From the NCBI GenBank assembly GCA_937928595.1, contig CALGJV010000012.1, forward strand, positions 160,962 through 224,961: 64,000 nucleotides of DNA, given 5' to 3'. The stretch comes from an uncultured Phycisphaerae bacterium. GTDB taxonomy: Bacteria > Planctomycetota > Phycisphaerae > UBA1845 > Fen-1342. The position numbers and the translations under genes were made by a program. The notes below the pieces were generated by a model that did no database searches, was not told where the DNA came from, and saw nothing but the letters and a program-made list of their open reading frames with translations. This document shows positions 25,988 to 34,633 of the stretch, one piece after another. Positions within the stretch are counted from its first letter, which is position 1. Every line of letters starts with the position of its first letter.

Positions 25988-25993
25988 TAGAAT
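25988..25993 (+). promoter_or_regulatory. -10-like TAGAAT before hypothetical gene at 26047
   Basis: TAGAAT (five of six to TATAAT) in the 172-nt gap after the PIN/TRAM gene, 53 nt before the next ATG. No -35 is obvious. Confidence 0.35.
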
Positions 25994-26046
25994 CGCGGTG
26001 CGCGGCGCAGGACCGGGCGAGTGTCCGCGCCGCTGCGGGTTGTGGC

Positions 26047-26580
26047 ATGAGAGCGTCGATCGGTCCGGACCATCCGCTGCGCCGGCTGTTCAGCGGGCTC
26101 GTCGAGCAGGCCTTCATGGTCGAAGTCGGCCTGTGCGATCCCAAGCTCACGGACTATCTCGCCGGCTTGCTCGCGGAGTTCGTCCACGTCGACCAGATCT
26201 TTCGCCTGCGCACGATCAACGACGAGGTCATCCGCGACGTGGCCCGCATGGAGGCGGAGGCCGCGCTCGGGCCCGGAGTCACCGACCAAGAACGGCGCCG
26301 CTTGCTCAACCGTTACATCGGGGACTTCACCCTGTTCTGGACCGGCGTGTACCCGGAATCGCTCCGTCCGCGGCGTGCGTACGGCGTTGACCGGTTGGCC
26401 GCGTACGTCGCCGCGGGCAAACGCTCGTACGGGATCGCCAGCGAGCTGACCGGTGCGGCCGATGAGCCGCCGGCCGAGGTGTTGGCGCAGCTCAGCGACC
26501 AGTTCGAGTACTGCGTGCACGGGTTGCACCTGGTCCGCGTGGGCTGGGAGCAGATCGGGCGGGGTTTGGCCACCAACTGA
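26047..26580 (+). CDS. conserved hypothetical protein, 177 aa
   Basis: I do not recognise a named family. The protein is soluble, mostly helical by composition, and has a distinctive DFTLFWTGVYPE segment near residue 95, then SYGIASEL and a C-terminal FEYCVHGLHLVRVGWEQIG. Two Cys (in VGLCDPKL and YCVHG) are not in a metal motif. The reading frame has coding-like codon use and a clear ATG. It lies directly upstream of the MraZ promoter but is probably a separate transcript with its own -10 (25988). Confidence 0.7.
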   Translation: MRASIGPDHPLRRLFSGLVEQAFMVEVGLCDPKLTDYLAGLLAEFVHVDQIFRLRTINDEVIRDVARMEAEAALGPGVTDQERRRLLNRYIGDFTLFWTGVYPESLRPRRAYGVDRLAAYVAAGKRSYGIASELTGAADEPPAEVLAQLSDQFEYCVHGLHLVRVGWEQIGRGLATN

Positions 26581-26714
26581 CACCGGGGAACTCGCGGGAC
26601 GGCGGGCTCCCCCTGGGGGGCATACCCGATGGTGGTGCCTTGCCGTCACTGGCCCTGAGGGAGCGGTCCCGGGGTGAGTCGGAGGGGGAAATCCGATAAT
26701 TTGGAGAAAACCAG

Positions 26715-26743
26715 TTGCATGTGGTGGGACTGAGTGGTAGATT
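26715..26743 (+). promoter_or_regulatory. candidate mraZ/dcw promoter TTGCAT-17-TAGATT
   Basis: TTGCAT (26715-26720) and TAGATT (26738-26743) at ideal 17-nt spacing. The first MraZ box pair lies in the spacer, which would let MraZ block RNA polymerase. Confidence 0.5.
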
Positions 26744-26779
26744 ATTCCTATTGGTGCAGATCAGTGGGACTAAGTGGGC
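26725..26779 (+). promoter_or_regulatory. MraZ boxes (TGGGN-N5-TGGGN)
   Basis: Two pairs of repeats: TGGGA (26725-26729) and TGGTA (26735-26739); TGGGA (26765-26769) and TGGGC (26775-26779). Within a pair the units are 10 bp apart, and the pairs are exactly 40 bp apart, so all four lie on one helix face. The GTGGGACTrAGTGG block is repeated. This is the known MraZ operator pattern (TGGGN separated by 5 nt), here directly before mraZ, so autoregulation of the dcw cluster is expected. Confidence 0.75.
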
Positions 26780-26794
26780 GTTGGTCGCATCGGG

Positions 26795-27283
26795 ATGTTC
26801 TTTCTCGCCGGCACGCACGAACTCAGTATCGACAGCAAGAACCGGCTGTCGATCCCGTTCGCCATCCGGCGGAAGCTGAGCGAAGAGCAGGACGGCCAGT
26901 CGTTCTACGCGGTTCCCGGTCGACGCCCCGGCACGCTGTCGCTGTATCCGGAGAAGTACTACGAGCGTCTGCGGGCGAACTTGCCCGGTGACGACCAGCT
27001 TTCGGAAGAGGCGTACGCGTACCGCCAGTTTGAGTATTCGCAGAGCGCTCTGTTGGAGCCCGACGCCCAAGGACGGGTGCTGATTCCGGAGCGCCTGCTC
27101 AAGCGGCTGGGGCTCGAGAAGGACGTGGTCCTCATCGCGGTGCGGGACCACCTCGAGCTCTGGCGGAAGGCGGATTTCGAGGCCTTCGAGGCGAGCATGT
27201 GGACGCAGTACCCGCAGGCGCGGGCGAAGGCGATGGACGAGATGAAGGCGAGCGCGGCCGCTATGCAGGGCGCGGCAGGATAA
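26795..27283 (+). CDS. mraZ: MraZ transcriptional regulator of the dcw cluster
   Basis: 162 aa. Two SpoVT/AbrB-type half domains are evident: HELSIDSKNRLSIPFAIR near the N-terminus and LEPDAQGRVLIPERLLKRLG near residue 90, each with the DxxxR...P core. MraZ forms rings that bind TGGGN repeats and repress the dcw promoter. ATG 26795 gives the usual MFF-type start; a GTG at 26774 would lie inside an operator box. No good Shine-Dalgarno is seen. First gene of the cluster. Confidence 0.92.
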   Translation: MFFLAGTHELSIDSKNRLSIPFAIRRKLSEEQDGQSFYAVPGRRPGTLSLYPEKYYERLRANLPGDDQLSEEAYAYRQFEYSQSALLEPDAQGRVLIPERLLKRLGLEKDVVLIAVRDHLELWRKADFEAFEASMWTQYPQARAKAMDEMKASAAAMQGAAG

Positions 27284-27621
27284 GCGTCCGGCGGCCGAGA
27301 CTCAGGACTGGTTGGGTTGGGTTGGCGAGGGTTGGCTGCGGCGACGGCGCACGGTGGCGTCGCCGCAGCCCACGATACTCAAACGCGAAGGGCCCCGCCG
27401 TGGGTAGCGGGGCCCGATCGGAAGCAAGGATGCGTTCGCGTTGACGGGCGGCTCGTGGCGCCGCCTGTTTCCAGGCCGCCTGCGAGTCAAGGACGAGTCG
27501 CAGCGGCCACCGCTCTCACCGCCGAACGACCGTGAGGACCGCAGTTTAGCCGGTGTTCGGCGGCCCGTCCAGTCCGGCCGAGTGGCCGCACGTCCGATAT
27601 CCGAAACGGGAAGAACGGACC
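27284..27621. other. 338-nt mraZ-rsmH intergenic region
   Basis: Unusually long for a gap that is normally near zero in dcw clusters. It holds a G-tract run at 27309-27335 (GGTTGGG repeats), a 9-bp GC hairpin at 27390-27415, and no credible ORF. Part of the rsmH ORF extends in frame into it (GTG 27553), but the conserved rsmH start is 27622. Confidence 0.5.
27390..27415. terminator. GC-rich hairpin between mraZ and rsmH
   Basis: GGGCCCCGC (27390-27398) and GCGGGGCCC (27407-27415) form a perfect 9-bp stem with an 8-nt loop. There is no U-run after it on either strand, so it may attenuate, pause or protect RNA rather than terminate. Confidence 0.35.
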
Positions 27622-28545
27622 GTGGAAGCGGGATCGCCGCAACCCGGGCATCGGGCGGTGCTCGCGGACGCCGTGCTGCGGTGGCTGGATCCGCGGCCGG
27701 GTCAGGTCATTCTGGATGGCACGGTCGGGCTCGGCGGACACGCGGCCGTGCTGGCGCCGCGCATCGCACCGGGCGGCCGGTATCTGGGCCTGGATCTCGA
27801 TCCGGAGATGCTGGCGGCCGCGAGGGCGCGGCTGGCGGCCGAGGGAGTGCCGGGCGTGGAGCTGTATCACGCCAACTACGCGGACTTTCCGGCCGTGCTG
27901 GCGCAGGCCGGCGTAAGCCAGATGGATCACATGCTCCTGGACCTGGGGCTCAACTCCGCTCAGATCGACGACCCGTCCCGCGGCTTCTCGTTCGACCGGG
28001 ACGGCCCCCTCGACATGCGGTACGACCGGGCCGCGGCGCGGCCGGCGCTGGACCTGGTGAACGCGCTGTCGGAGCGTGAGTTGTCGGACCTTTTCTGGGA
28101 GTACGGGCAGGAAGGCCAGAGCCGCAAGATCGCCCGAAAAATCTGCCAGGCACGGCAAGCGGGGAGGATTACGACGACTCTGGCGCTGGCCCGCGTCGTG
28201 GAATCCGTGGTCGGGCGGGGGGAGGGTGGGCCGGCCCGGACGCACCCGGCGACCCGGGTGTTCCAGGCCCTGCGAATCGCGGTGAACCGAGAGCTGGACC
28301 ACCTGGCCCGTGCCCTGGCGCAAGTGGCCGAGTATCTGCGGCCGGGCGGCAAACTGGCGGTCATCAGTTTCCACAGCCTGGAGGACGGGCTGGTCAAACG
28401 GCAGCTGCGGTCGGCGAAGGCTGCGGGCCAAATGCAGGAGATCACGGCGCGGCCCGAGGTGGCCGATGCCCGGGAGCGGCAGGAGAACCGGCGCAGCCGG
28501 AGTGCGAAACTGCGCGTCGCACAGCGGCTGGCACCACAGGCGTAG
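27622..28545 (+). CDS. rsmH: 16S rRNA (cytosine(1402)-N4)-methyltransferase
   Basis: 307 aa, standard for RsmH. Methylates C1402 in the 30S decoding region using S-adenosylmethionine. Visible: GHRAVLADAVL at the N-terminus, the SAM loop LDGTVGLGGHA, LDLGLNSAQIDDPSRGFSF (the conserved DLG-S-Q-D-RGFSF block), and the C-terminal VISFHSLEDGLVKR. GTG 27622 is chosen because the conserved sequence begins at once; GTG 27553 is an in-frame alternative. Second gene of the cluster and, unlike most bacteria, separated from mraZ by more than 300 nt. Confidence 0.92.
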   Translation: MEAGSPQPGHRAVLADAVLRWLDPRPGQVILDGTVGLGGHAAVLAPRIAPGGRYLGLDLDPEMLAAARARLAAEGVPGVELYHANYADFPAVLAQAGVSQMDHMLLDLGLNSAQIDDPSRGFSFDRDGPLDMRYDRAAARPALDLVNALSERELSDLFWEYGQEGQSRKIARKICQARQAGRITTTLALARVVESVVGRGEGGPARTHPATRVFQALRIAVNRELDHLARALAQVAEYLRPGGKLAVISFHSLEDGLVKRQLRSAKAAGQMQEITARPEVADARERQENRRSRSAKLRVAQRLAPQA

Positions 28546-28558
28546 CCGGGAGGCGGTC

Positions 28559-29434
28559 GTGGCACTGAACGTCAAGGCGGCGATGCTGATCTGCATGGGT
28601 TTCGTGGGCAGCATGTCCTGGCTGCTGCAGGGACTCGCGCCCCGGGAGCGGCCGCTGCGTTCACCGCTGGCGGTGCGCAGTGAGGCGGACGTGGCGGGCG
28701 CGTACGGTGACCGCCCGGCCTGGATGAATCGGCTCGCCCGGTCCAATGCCGTGGACACGGCCCGGGCGGTCGCACCGCTTCCCGGGACTGACGCGCGGTT
28801 GGTTCGGTCGGATCGTGACGAGGGGAAATCGCCCGGGTCGCTCCCGCCGCTGGTGCGGACGCTGGCAGACCCGTTGGAAACCGTGGTGGCGGCGATCCGG
28901 GAGGAGTATGCGCCGGAGCCGACGGTGCTGGCGGCGGCGACGCCGTCACCCGCGGAGGAGGAACTGCGGTCATCGGCGGAGACCGAGCCGCTGACGGTCG
29001 CGGCCGTCCCGTCGCCGGCGGACGTTCCCGTGACGTACCGGGTCGCGAAGGGCGACTCGCTGGCGCGGATTGCGCGCCGGGAGCTCAACTCGACGGATCC
29101 GCGCGTGGTGCAACTCCTGCTGGACCTGAACCCCCAGGTTCGGTCGCGCCGGGGCCAGCAGGTCGCGGTGGGGGAGACGCTGACGCTGCCGGACGCGGAC
29201 GCCGTGCGGCGAGTGCAGGCCGGCGTGGTGCTGGCGCGGGCCCGGCAGACAGACGCCTGGGAATGGTATACGATACAGCCCAAGGACTCGCTCGCGAGCA
29301 TCGCGCGACAGCAGCTTAAGGACGGCCGGCGGTGGCGCGAGATCCTGGAGCTGAACAGCCGCCTGGATCCGCGCAAGATCGTGCCGGGCACGAAGATCAA
29401 GCTGCCGTCGGCGGTGCGCGTGGTGTCGCGGTAG
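28559..29434 (+). CDS. membrane-anchored double LysM protein in the dcw cluster
   Basis: 291 aa. GTG start with GGAGG 5 nt upstream. One N-terminal hydrophobic segment (residues 7-25) would anchor it; residues 30-155 are low-complexity and Pro/Ala/Glu-rich. Two LysM-like modules follow: about 159-211 (YRVAKGDSLARIARREL...) and about 237-283 (YTIQPKDSLASIARQQL...). LysM binds glycan chains with N-acetylglucosamine, so a periplasmic peptidoglycan-binding role at division sites is plausible. Its place between rsmH and ftsL is unusual. Confidence 0.8.
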   Translation: MALNVKAAMLICMGFVGSMSWLLQGLAPRERPLRSPLAVRSEADVAGAYGDRPAWMNRLARSNAVDTARAVAPLPGTDARLVRSDRDEGKSPGSLPPLVRTLADPLETVVAAIREEYAPEPTVLAAATPSPAEEELRSSAETEPLTVAAVPSPADVPVTYRVAKGDSLARIARRELNSTDPRVVQLLLDLNPQVRSRRGQQVAVGETLTLPDADAVRRVQAGVVLARARQTDAWEWYTIQPKDSLASIARQQLKDGRRWREILELNSRLDPRKIVPGTKIKLPSAVRVVSR

Positions 29435-29479
29435 CCGCGCGCCGGCGGAGCGCGCGGCCCGAGCAGGGATGCGCGCGGC

Positions 29480-29758
29480 ATGACGCTGTTTCGAACGATC
29501 GTCATCCTGGTGGGGGCACTGGCCGTCATGCTGGCGGTGGTTATCCTTCGGGCCGAGACCACGCGGCTGCACTACGCCATCGCGACCGCGCAGCGGGACG
29601 AGGAGGGGTTTCGGCAGCGGCTGCGGGTCGTGGAGTCGGAGCGGGCGCGGCTGCGGAACCCGATGCTGATTCGGGAACTGCGCGAGGCCGCGATCCGGCA
29701 GATGGTGGAAGAGCCGCCGACCGAACCGGCCGCACCGCGAAAGCGGGAGCGACGCTGA
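29480..29758 (+). CDS. ftsL: FtsL-like septum protein
   Basis: 92 aa: a short cytoplasmic end, one transmembrane segment (IVILVGALAVMLAVVIL, residues 7-23), then a coiled-coil-like helix rich in Arg/Glu/Leu and a charged Pro-rich tail. FtsL sequences are barely conserved; the call rests on topology, size and position directly before ftsI. In other bacteria FtsL pairs with FtsB and FtsQ to activate FtsWI; neither partner gene is present here. Confidence 0.7.
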   Translation: MTLFRTIVILVGALAVMLAVVILRAETTRLHYAIATAQRDEEGFRQRLRVVESERARLRNPMLIRELREAAIRQMVEEPPTEPAAPRKRERR

Positions 29759-29804
29759 GCGCGGCCGTGCTGCGCCGGGACGGCGGGCGGAAGGAAGGAT
29801 CGGG

Positions 29805-31712
29805 ATGCGAGCCGGGACGGTGCTGTGCGCGTTGGTGGCGGCCCTGCTGATCGGCGGTGGCGCGCGCCTCGTGTACATCAACCGCGCGGAAGGTGCGGCC
29901 CTGCGGGCCCGGGCCGAACGGCAGCAGACGGCGCGACGGACGATCCCGGCCTGGCGGGGCGACATTCTCGACACGCGCGGGCGGCTGCTGGCGACGACGT
30001 TGCGGCGACCGTCGGTGTTCGTCGATCCCGGATTGCTGGCGGATGAAAGCGCGATTCGCTTCGCGGCGTACCAGCTCGGCCCGGTGCTGGGGTTGAAACC
30101 GGCGGAGCTGGAGGCCGAGCTGCTGCGGCGCAAGGCGAGCGGCACGCGGTTCGCCTGGATCAAGCGGCGGATCAGCGACGACGAGCTCAGCGCGTTTCTC
30201 CGCACGATCGAGGTCACGCGGCAGCGGGCGTTCGACGTGCAGTACGAGCCGGTGCGGGTCTACCCGCAGACGCGGGAAGAGCGCGGCCGGACGGTGGAGG
30301 CGATTGCGCCGCACGTGCTGGGTTTCTGCGGTGTCGATCAGCGCCCGATCCGCGACGACAGCGAGGCCACGTTCGACGATCTGCACGGGCGGGCGGGAGT
30401 GGAGGAAGCCTGGGACAGCCTGCTGGCGGGTCGGCCGGGCGAGCAGATCGTGGTCGTGGACGTCGTGCGGCGGCCGTTGCGGGCCCCGGAGGAGGGGTAC
30501 ATCCCGGCGGAGGACGGGGCGACGCTGGTCCTGACGCTGGATGCCTACATCCAGCACCTGGCACAACGGGCCCTGGGGAAGGCGGTGGAGAAGCACAAGG
30601 CCGAGTGGGGGATCGCGGTCGTGTTGGACCCGCAGTCGGGCGAAGTGCTGGCGATGGCGGTGTCCCCGGCGTTCGACCCGCTGAACCCGGCCCCACCCAA
30701 CTTCCACGAGCTGAGCGAGGTGCAGAAGAAGAAGGTGATGGAGCAGTGGCGCAACCGCGCCATCACGGACTCGTACGAGCCGGGCAGCATCTTCAAGCCA
30801 TTCACCGCGTCGCTCGCGCTCGAGGAGGGGGTCACGCGGCTGGACGAGGTGTTCGCGATCAACGGTCCGGTGCGGGATTTTGGCGCGCGGACGATTCACG
30901 ACACGCACGCGTACGGCGCGCTCACGCTGCACGAGGTAATCAGCAAGTCCAGCAACATCGGCATGGGCATTCTCGGCGGGCGGCTGGGGTGCGAGCGCCT
31001 GCACCGCTACGTGCGCAGCTTTGGCTTCGGCGATGTCACGGGCCTCGGCTTGCCCGGCGAACACGCCGGGATGGTGCTTGAGTATCCGCGTCGCTGGAAC
31101 CCGTCGTTCTCGCCACAGTCCGTGCCGATCGGGCAGGAGATCGCGGTCACTGCGATTCAGCTCGTCTCGGCCTTCAGCGTTTTCTGCAACGGCGGCATTC
31201 TCTACCGGCCGCGCATTCTGCGGGGCGTGTTCAACGCGGACGGGACGGTGCGGGCGGACTACTCGCGGCCGATCGCGATCCGGCGGGTGTTGAGTGAGGT
31301 GACCGCCGAGCGCTTCCGCCGGGAGGCCCTGGTCGAAACGGTGGTGTCCGGCACCGGCAAGAGCGCGGCCCTGAAGGAGTACCAGGTATTCGGCAAGACG
31401 GGGACGGCGCAGATTGCGCACCTGGGCGGCGGTGGCTACCAGGGGGGCAAGTACATGGCGTCGTTCATCGGCGGGGCTCCGTCGGACCGTCCGCGGCTGG
31501 TCGTGCTGGTCTCGATCGCCAAGCCGAGCGTCGGGGGGTATTACGGCGGCGTCGTCGCCGCACCCGTGGTGAAGGAGATTCTGGCGGAGACGCTGGCGTA
31601 CATGCGCGTGCCGCCGGAGCTAAGCGACGATTCTGATGCGGGCGGCCTGACGCCGGGCCGGCGCCGCGCGAGCGTGGCCAGGGAAGCCGGAAATGACGAC
31701 AGCGGCGACTAG
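29805..31712 (+). CDS. ftsI: penicillin-binding protein, FtsI/PBP2-type transpeptidase
   Basis: 635 aa. Crosslinks septal peptidoglycan. One N-terminal membrane segment (residues about 5-25), then a dimerisation domain beginning with RRTIPAWRGDILDTRGRLLA. The transpeptidase motifs are complete: SxxK as S328-I-F-K331, SxN as S382-S-N384, and KTG at 531-533. All catalytic residues are therefore intact, which implies active peptidoglycan crosslinking. GGAAGGA precedes the ATG. The 3' end overlaps murE by 20 nt, so the two are coupled. Confidence 0.92.
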   Translation: MRAGTVLCALVAALLIGGGARLVYINRAEGAALRARAERQQTARRTIPAWRGDILDTRGRLLATTLRRPSVFVDPGLLADESAIRFAAYQLGPVLGLKPAELEAELLRRKASGTRFAWIKRRISDDELSAFLRTIEVTRQRAFDVQYEPVRVYPQTREERGRTVEAIAPHVLGFCGVDQRPIRDDSEATFDDLHGRAGVEEAWDSLLAGRPGEQIVVVDVVRRPLRAPEEGYIPAEDGATLVLTLDAYIQHLAQRALGKAVEKHKAEWGIAVVLDPQSGEVLAMAVSPAFDPLNPAPPNFHELSEVQKKKVMEQWRNRAITDSYEPGSIFKPFTASLALEEGVTRLDEVFAINGPVRDFGARTIHDTHAYGALTLHEVISKSSNIGMGILGGRLGCERLHRYVRSFGFGDVTGLGLPGEHAGMVLEYPRRWNPSFSPQSVPIGQEIAVTAIQLVSAFSVFCNGGILYRPRILRGVFNADGTVRADYSRPIAIRRVLSEVTAERFRREALVETVVSGTGKSAALKEYQVFGKTGTAQIAHLGGGGYQGGKYMASFIGGAPSDRPRLVVLVSIAKPSVGGYYGGVVAAPVVKEILAETLAYMRVPPELSDDSDAGGLTPGRRRASVAREAGNDDSGD

Positions 31713-33210
31713 ACCCGGTCCCCAAGTTCGGACGCTCGGCCGGCTGCTGGCCGGGCTTGTCCCGGCGGCTGCGCTGCGCGCCCACGCGGAGCGGGTCATC
31801 AGTGGCATCACGGATGATTCGCGCCGGGCGACGCCCGGCGCGCTCTTCGTGGCCCAGCGGGGGTCCGCCACCGACGGGCGGCGGTTCGTGGCGGACGCGG
31901 TGCGGCGTGGCGCCGCGGTCGTGCTGGGCGAAGATCTCGAGCCGGTTCCGGGGGCCGTCGTTTTTCGCGTCGCCGATGCGCGGGCGGCGCTGGCGACACT
32001 GGCAGCGCGGTGGCACGACGTCGAGGGAGCCGGGACGACCGGCTTTCGACTGATCGGAATCACCGGTACGAACGGCAAAAGCACGTCGGGGTACATGGCG
32101 CACGCCATCCTGCGCACCGCCGGTCTGACGTGCGGGTTGCTGGGCACCGTCCAGTACGACCTGTGCGGGCGCACCATCGCGGCGGACATGACGACGCCGG
32201 GGCCACTCGATCTGGCGGGGTACGTCCGGGAGTGCATCGACCGCGGTGCGGACTGCGCGGTCATGGAGGTTTCGAGTCACGCGCTGGACCAGAAGCGCAC
32301 GGACGGCCTGCGTTTCGCGGCGGCGGCCTTTACGAATCTGACGGGCGACCACCTGGACTATCACCGAACCCCGGAGGCGTATCGGGCGGCCAAGGCCCGG
32401 CTGTTCACCGGTCTGGACCCGGCGGCGGTCGCGGTCGTGAACCGCGACGACCCCGCGCACACGGCCATGGTCGCCGAATGCCGGGCGCGGGTGTTGACGT
32501 TCGGGCTGGACGGGCCGGCCGACATTGCGGCCCGGATCACGCGCAGCACGAGCCGGGGCACGGCGTACACGCTGAGAATCGGCGGGCGGGAACTTGAACT
32601 GGAGAACGCGCTCGTCGGCCGCCACAACGTCTACAACGCGCTCACGGCGGCGGGGCTCGCGTGGGCCCTGGGGGTGGGGCCGGATGTAATCGCCGCGGGT
32701 CTCTCGCAGGTGCGGTCTGTGCCCGGCCGTTTGCAGCGGGTGCCGTGTGCGTCGCCGGCCGACGTGTTCGTGGATTACGCCCATACCGACGACGCGCTGC
32801 GGAACGTGCTGAGCGTGCTGCGGCCGCTGACGACCGGCCGCCTGATCTGCGTGTTCGGCTGCGGCGGCGATCGTGACCGGACGAAGCGGCCGCGGATGGC
32901 CCGCGTGGTCGCGGAGTATGCGGACCGCATCTGGGTCACGAGCGACAACCCGCGCAGCGAGGATCCGGCGGCGATCATCGCGGAGGTGCTGCCCGGGTTC
33001 GATGCGGCGGCGCGGCCGAAAGTCCGGACGGAGGTCGACCGGGCGGTCGCGATCCGCGCGGCGCTCGCGGCGGCCGGGCCCGGCGATGTCGTGTTGCTGG
33101 CGGGCAAGGGGCATGAAACGTATCAGATCATCGGCTCGCAGCGGGTGCCTTTCGACGACGCGGAGGAGGCGATCCGGGCGGCGGAGGAATTGCGGAGGGC
33201 GCGATCGTGA
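31693..33210 (+). CDS. murE: UDP-MurNAc-tripeptide synthetase
   Basis: 505 aa. Adds the third amino acid to UDP-MurNAc-L-Ala-D-Glu. P-loop GITGTNGKST at 122-131, the TTPGP and EVSSHALDQ segments, the carbamylated-lysine region YRAAKARLF (K235), and SDNPR (DNPR at 418-421). DNPR in this position is the established marker for meso-diaminopimelate specificity, so this organism's peptide stem probably has mDAP. Start overlaps ftsI; stop overlaps murF as GTGA. Confidence 0.93.
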   Translation: MTTAATRPGPQVRTLGRLLAGLVPAAALRAHAERVISGITDDSRRATPGALFVAQRGSATDGRRFVADAVRRGAAVVLGEDLEPVPGAVVFRVADARAALATLAARWHDVEGAGTTGFRLIGITGTNGKSTSGYMAHAILRTAGLTCGLLGTVQYDLCGRTIAADMTTPGPLDLAGYVRECIDRGADCAVMEVSSHALDQKRTDGLRFAAAAFTNLTGDHLDYHRTPEAYRAAKARLFTGLDPAAVAVVNRDDPAHTAMVAECRARVLTFGLDGPADIAARITRSTSRGTAYTLRIGGRELELENALVGRHNVYNALTAAGLAWALGVGPDVIAAGLSQVRSVPGRLQRVPCASPADVFVDYAHTDDALRNVLSVLRPLTTGRLICVFGCGGDRDRTKRPRMARVVAEYADRIWVTSDNPRSEDPAAIIAEVLPGFDAAARPKVRTEVDRAVAIRAALAAAGPGDVVLLAGKGHETYQIIGSQRVPFDDAEEAIRAAEELRRARS

Positions 33211-34631
33211 TCAAGCTCACGCTGGCCGAGGTCGTGGAGGCGCTCAACGCCCGGCCGGGCGGGGACGTGCCGGCCCTCAGCGTGGGCGGTGTCTCCACGG
33301 ATTCGCGGACGACGCGGGCCGGCGATTTGTTTGTCGCGATCCCGGGCGAGCGATTCGATGGGCACGATTTCGTCCCCGAGGCGGCGCGCCGCGGCGCGGT
33401 CGCTGCGGTCGTCGCGGAGGTGCGGACCGCGGCGGTGGCGGAGCGGCTGCGGACCGCGGCGCCGCGGCCGGCGCGCGAGCCGCTTCTGCTGGCGGTGGAC
33501 GATACGGTGGCGGCGCTGGGGCGGCTTGCGGCCTACCACCGTCGGCAAACGGCCGCGGCCGTCATCGCGGTGGTCGGCAGCAACGGCAAGACGACCACGA
33601 AGGCGATGATTCACCACATCCTGAGCGGCCGACGGCCGGGGCGGTGCTCGCCGAAGAGCTTCAATAACCAGATCGGCGTGCCGCTCACGTTGCTGTCGGC
33701 CGAGCCGGGTGATGAGTACCTGGTCGTGGAGATCGGCACGAACGCACCGGGCGAGGTGGCGGCGCTGGCGGCGATCGCCGCCCCCGACCTGGCGGTCATC
33801 ACGGGCATCGGCGAGGAGCATCTCGAGAAGCTGAGCGACCTGGAGGGCGTGGCGGCCGAGGAGTGCGCGATCCTGGCGCGGCTGCGGCCGCAGGGTTTCG
33901 CCGCGGTGAACGCGGAGGCGCCGCAGATTCGCCCGCACCTGGCGTCCTGCACGGGTGTGACGGTGGCGACCTTCGGCCGCACGGCGGATGCGGACGTGCG
34001 GGTGACGGACGTGCGGTACGAGGCCCCGTGGCTGCATTTCCGGATCAACGAGCGGTTTCCGCTGCGGTTGCGGCTGGTGGGGGCACACAACGCGCTGAAC
34101 GCGGCGGGGGCGGTGACGGTGGCGCGGCGGCTGGGGGTGGACTTGGACGAGGCGGCCGTGCGGCTGGAGACGTTCGTGCCGCCGCCCATGCGGAGCGAGA
34201 TCCTGGACATCGGGCCGATCACGGTGATCAACGACGCCTACAACGCGAACCCGCAGAGCGCCGCGGCGGCGATCGAGACGTTGCGGCAGATGCCGTGTCG
34301 CGGCCGGCGGATCGCGGTGTTCGGCGAGATGCGCGAGCTGGGGGCGCAGGCGGCGGCGCTGCACCGGCGGGTCGGGGCGCTGCTGCGCGGCAGCGGCATC
34401 GAACGCGTGGTGCTGGTCGGCCCGGCGACGGAGCCGATGTACGCCGCGCTGACCGAGGACGGGCTGTTCGGCCCGGCCGTCGAACGCTGCGCGGACGTGG
34501 CGGAATGCGGCCGGCGGCTGGCGGCATCGGTGGCGGCGGGTGACGTGGTGTTGCTGAAGGCCTCGCGGGCGGTCGAGCTCGACCGGGTGGTCGAGGCGCT
34601 GTGGGCGAGCGGGGCGGCGGCGGTCGGCTGA
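33207..34631 (+). CDS. murF: UDP-MurNAc-tripeptide:D-Ala-D-Ala ligase
   Basis: 474 aa. Adds D-Ala-D-Ala to complete the pentapeptide. The ATP loop is VVGSNGKTTTKAMI near residue 130; SFNNQIGVPLTLL and the later INDAYNANPQS (about residue 345) are MurF signatures. GTG start overlaps the murE stop by 4 nt. Its product is the substrate of MraY, encoded directly downstream. Confidence 0.93.
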   Translation: MIKLTLAEVVEALNARPGGDVPALSVGGVSTDSRTTRAGDLFVAIPGERFDGHDFVPEAARRGAVAAVVAEVRTAAVAERLRTAAPRPAREPLLLAVDDTVAALGRLAAYHRRQTAAAVIAVVGSNGKTTTKAMIHHILSGRRPGRCSPKSFNNQIGVPLTLLSAEPGDEYLVVEIGTNAPGEVAALAAIAAPDLAVITGIGEEHLEKLSDLEGVAAEECAILARLRPQGFAAVNAEAPQIRPHLASCTGVTVATFGRTADADVRVTDVRYEAPWLHFRINERFPLRLRLVGAHNALNAAGAVTVARRLGVDLDEAAVRLETFVPPPMRSEILDIGPITVINDAYNANPQSAAAAIETLRQMPCRGRRIAVFGEMRELGAQAAALHRRVGALLRGSGIERVVLVGPATEPMYAALTEDGLFGPAVERCADVAECGRRLAASVAAGDVVLLKASRAVELDRVVEALWASGAAAVG

Positions 34632-34633
34632 GC

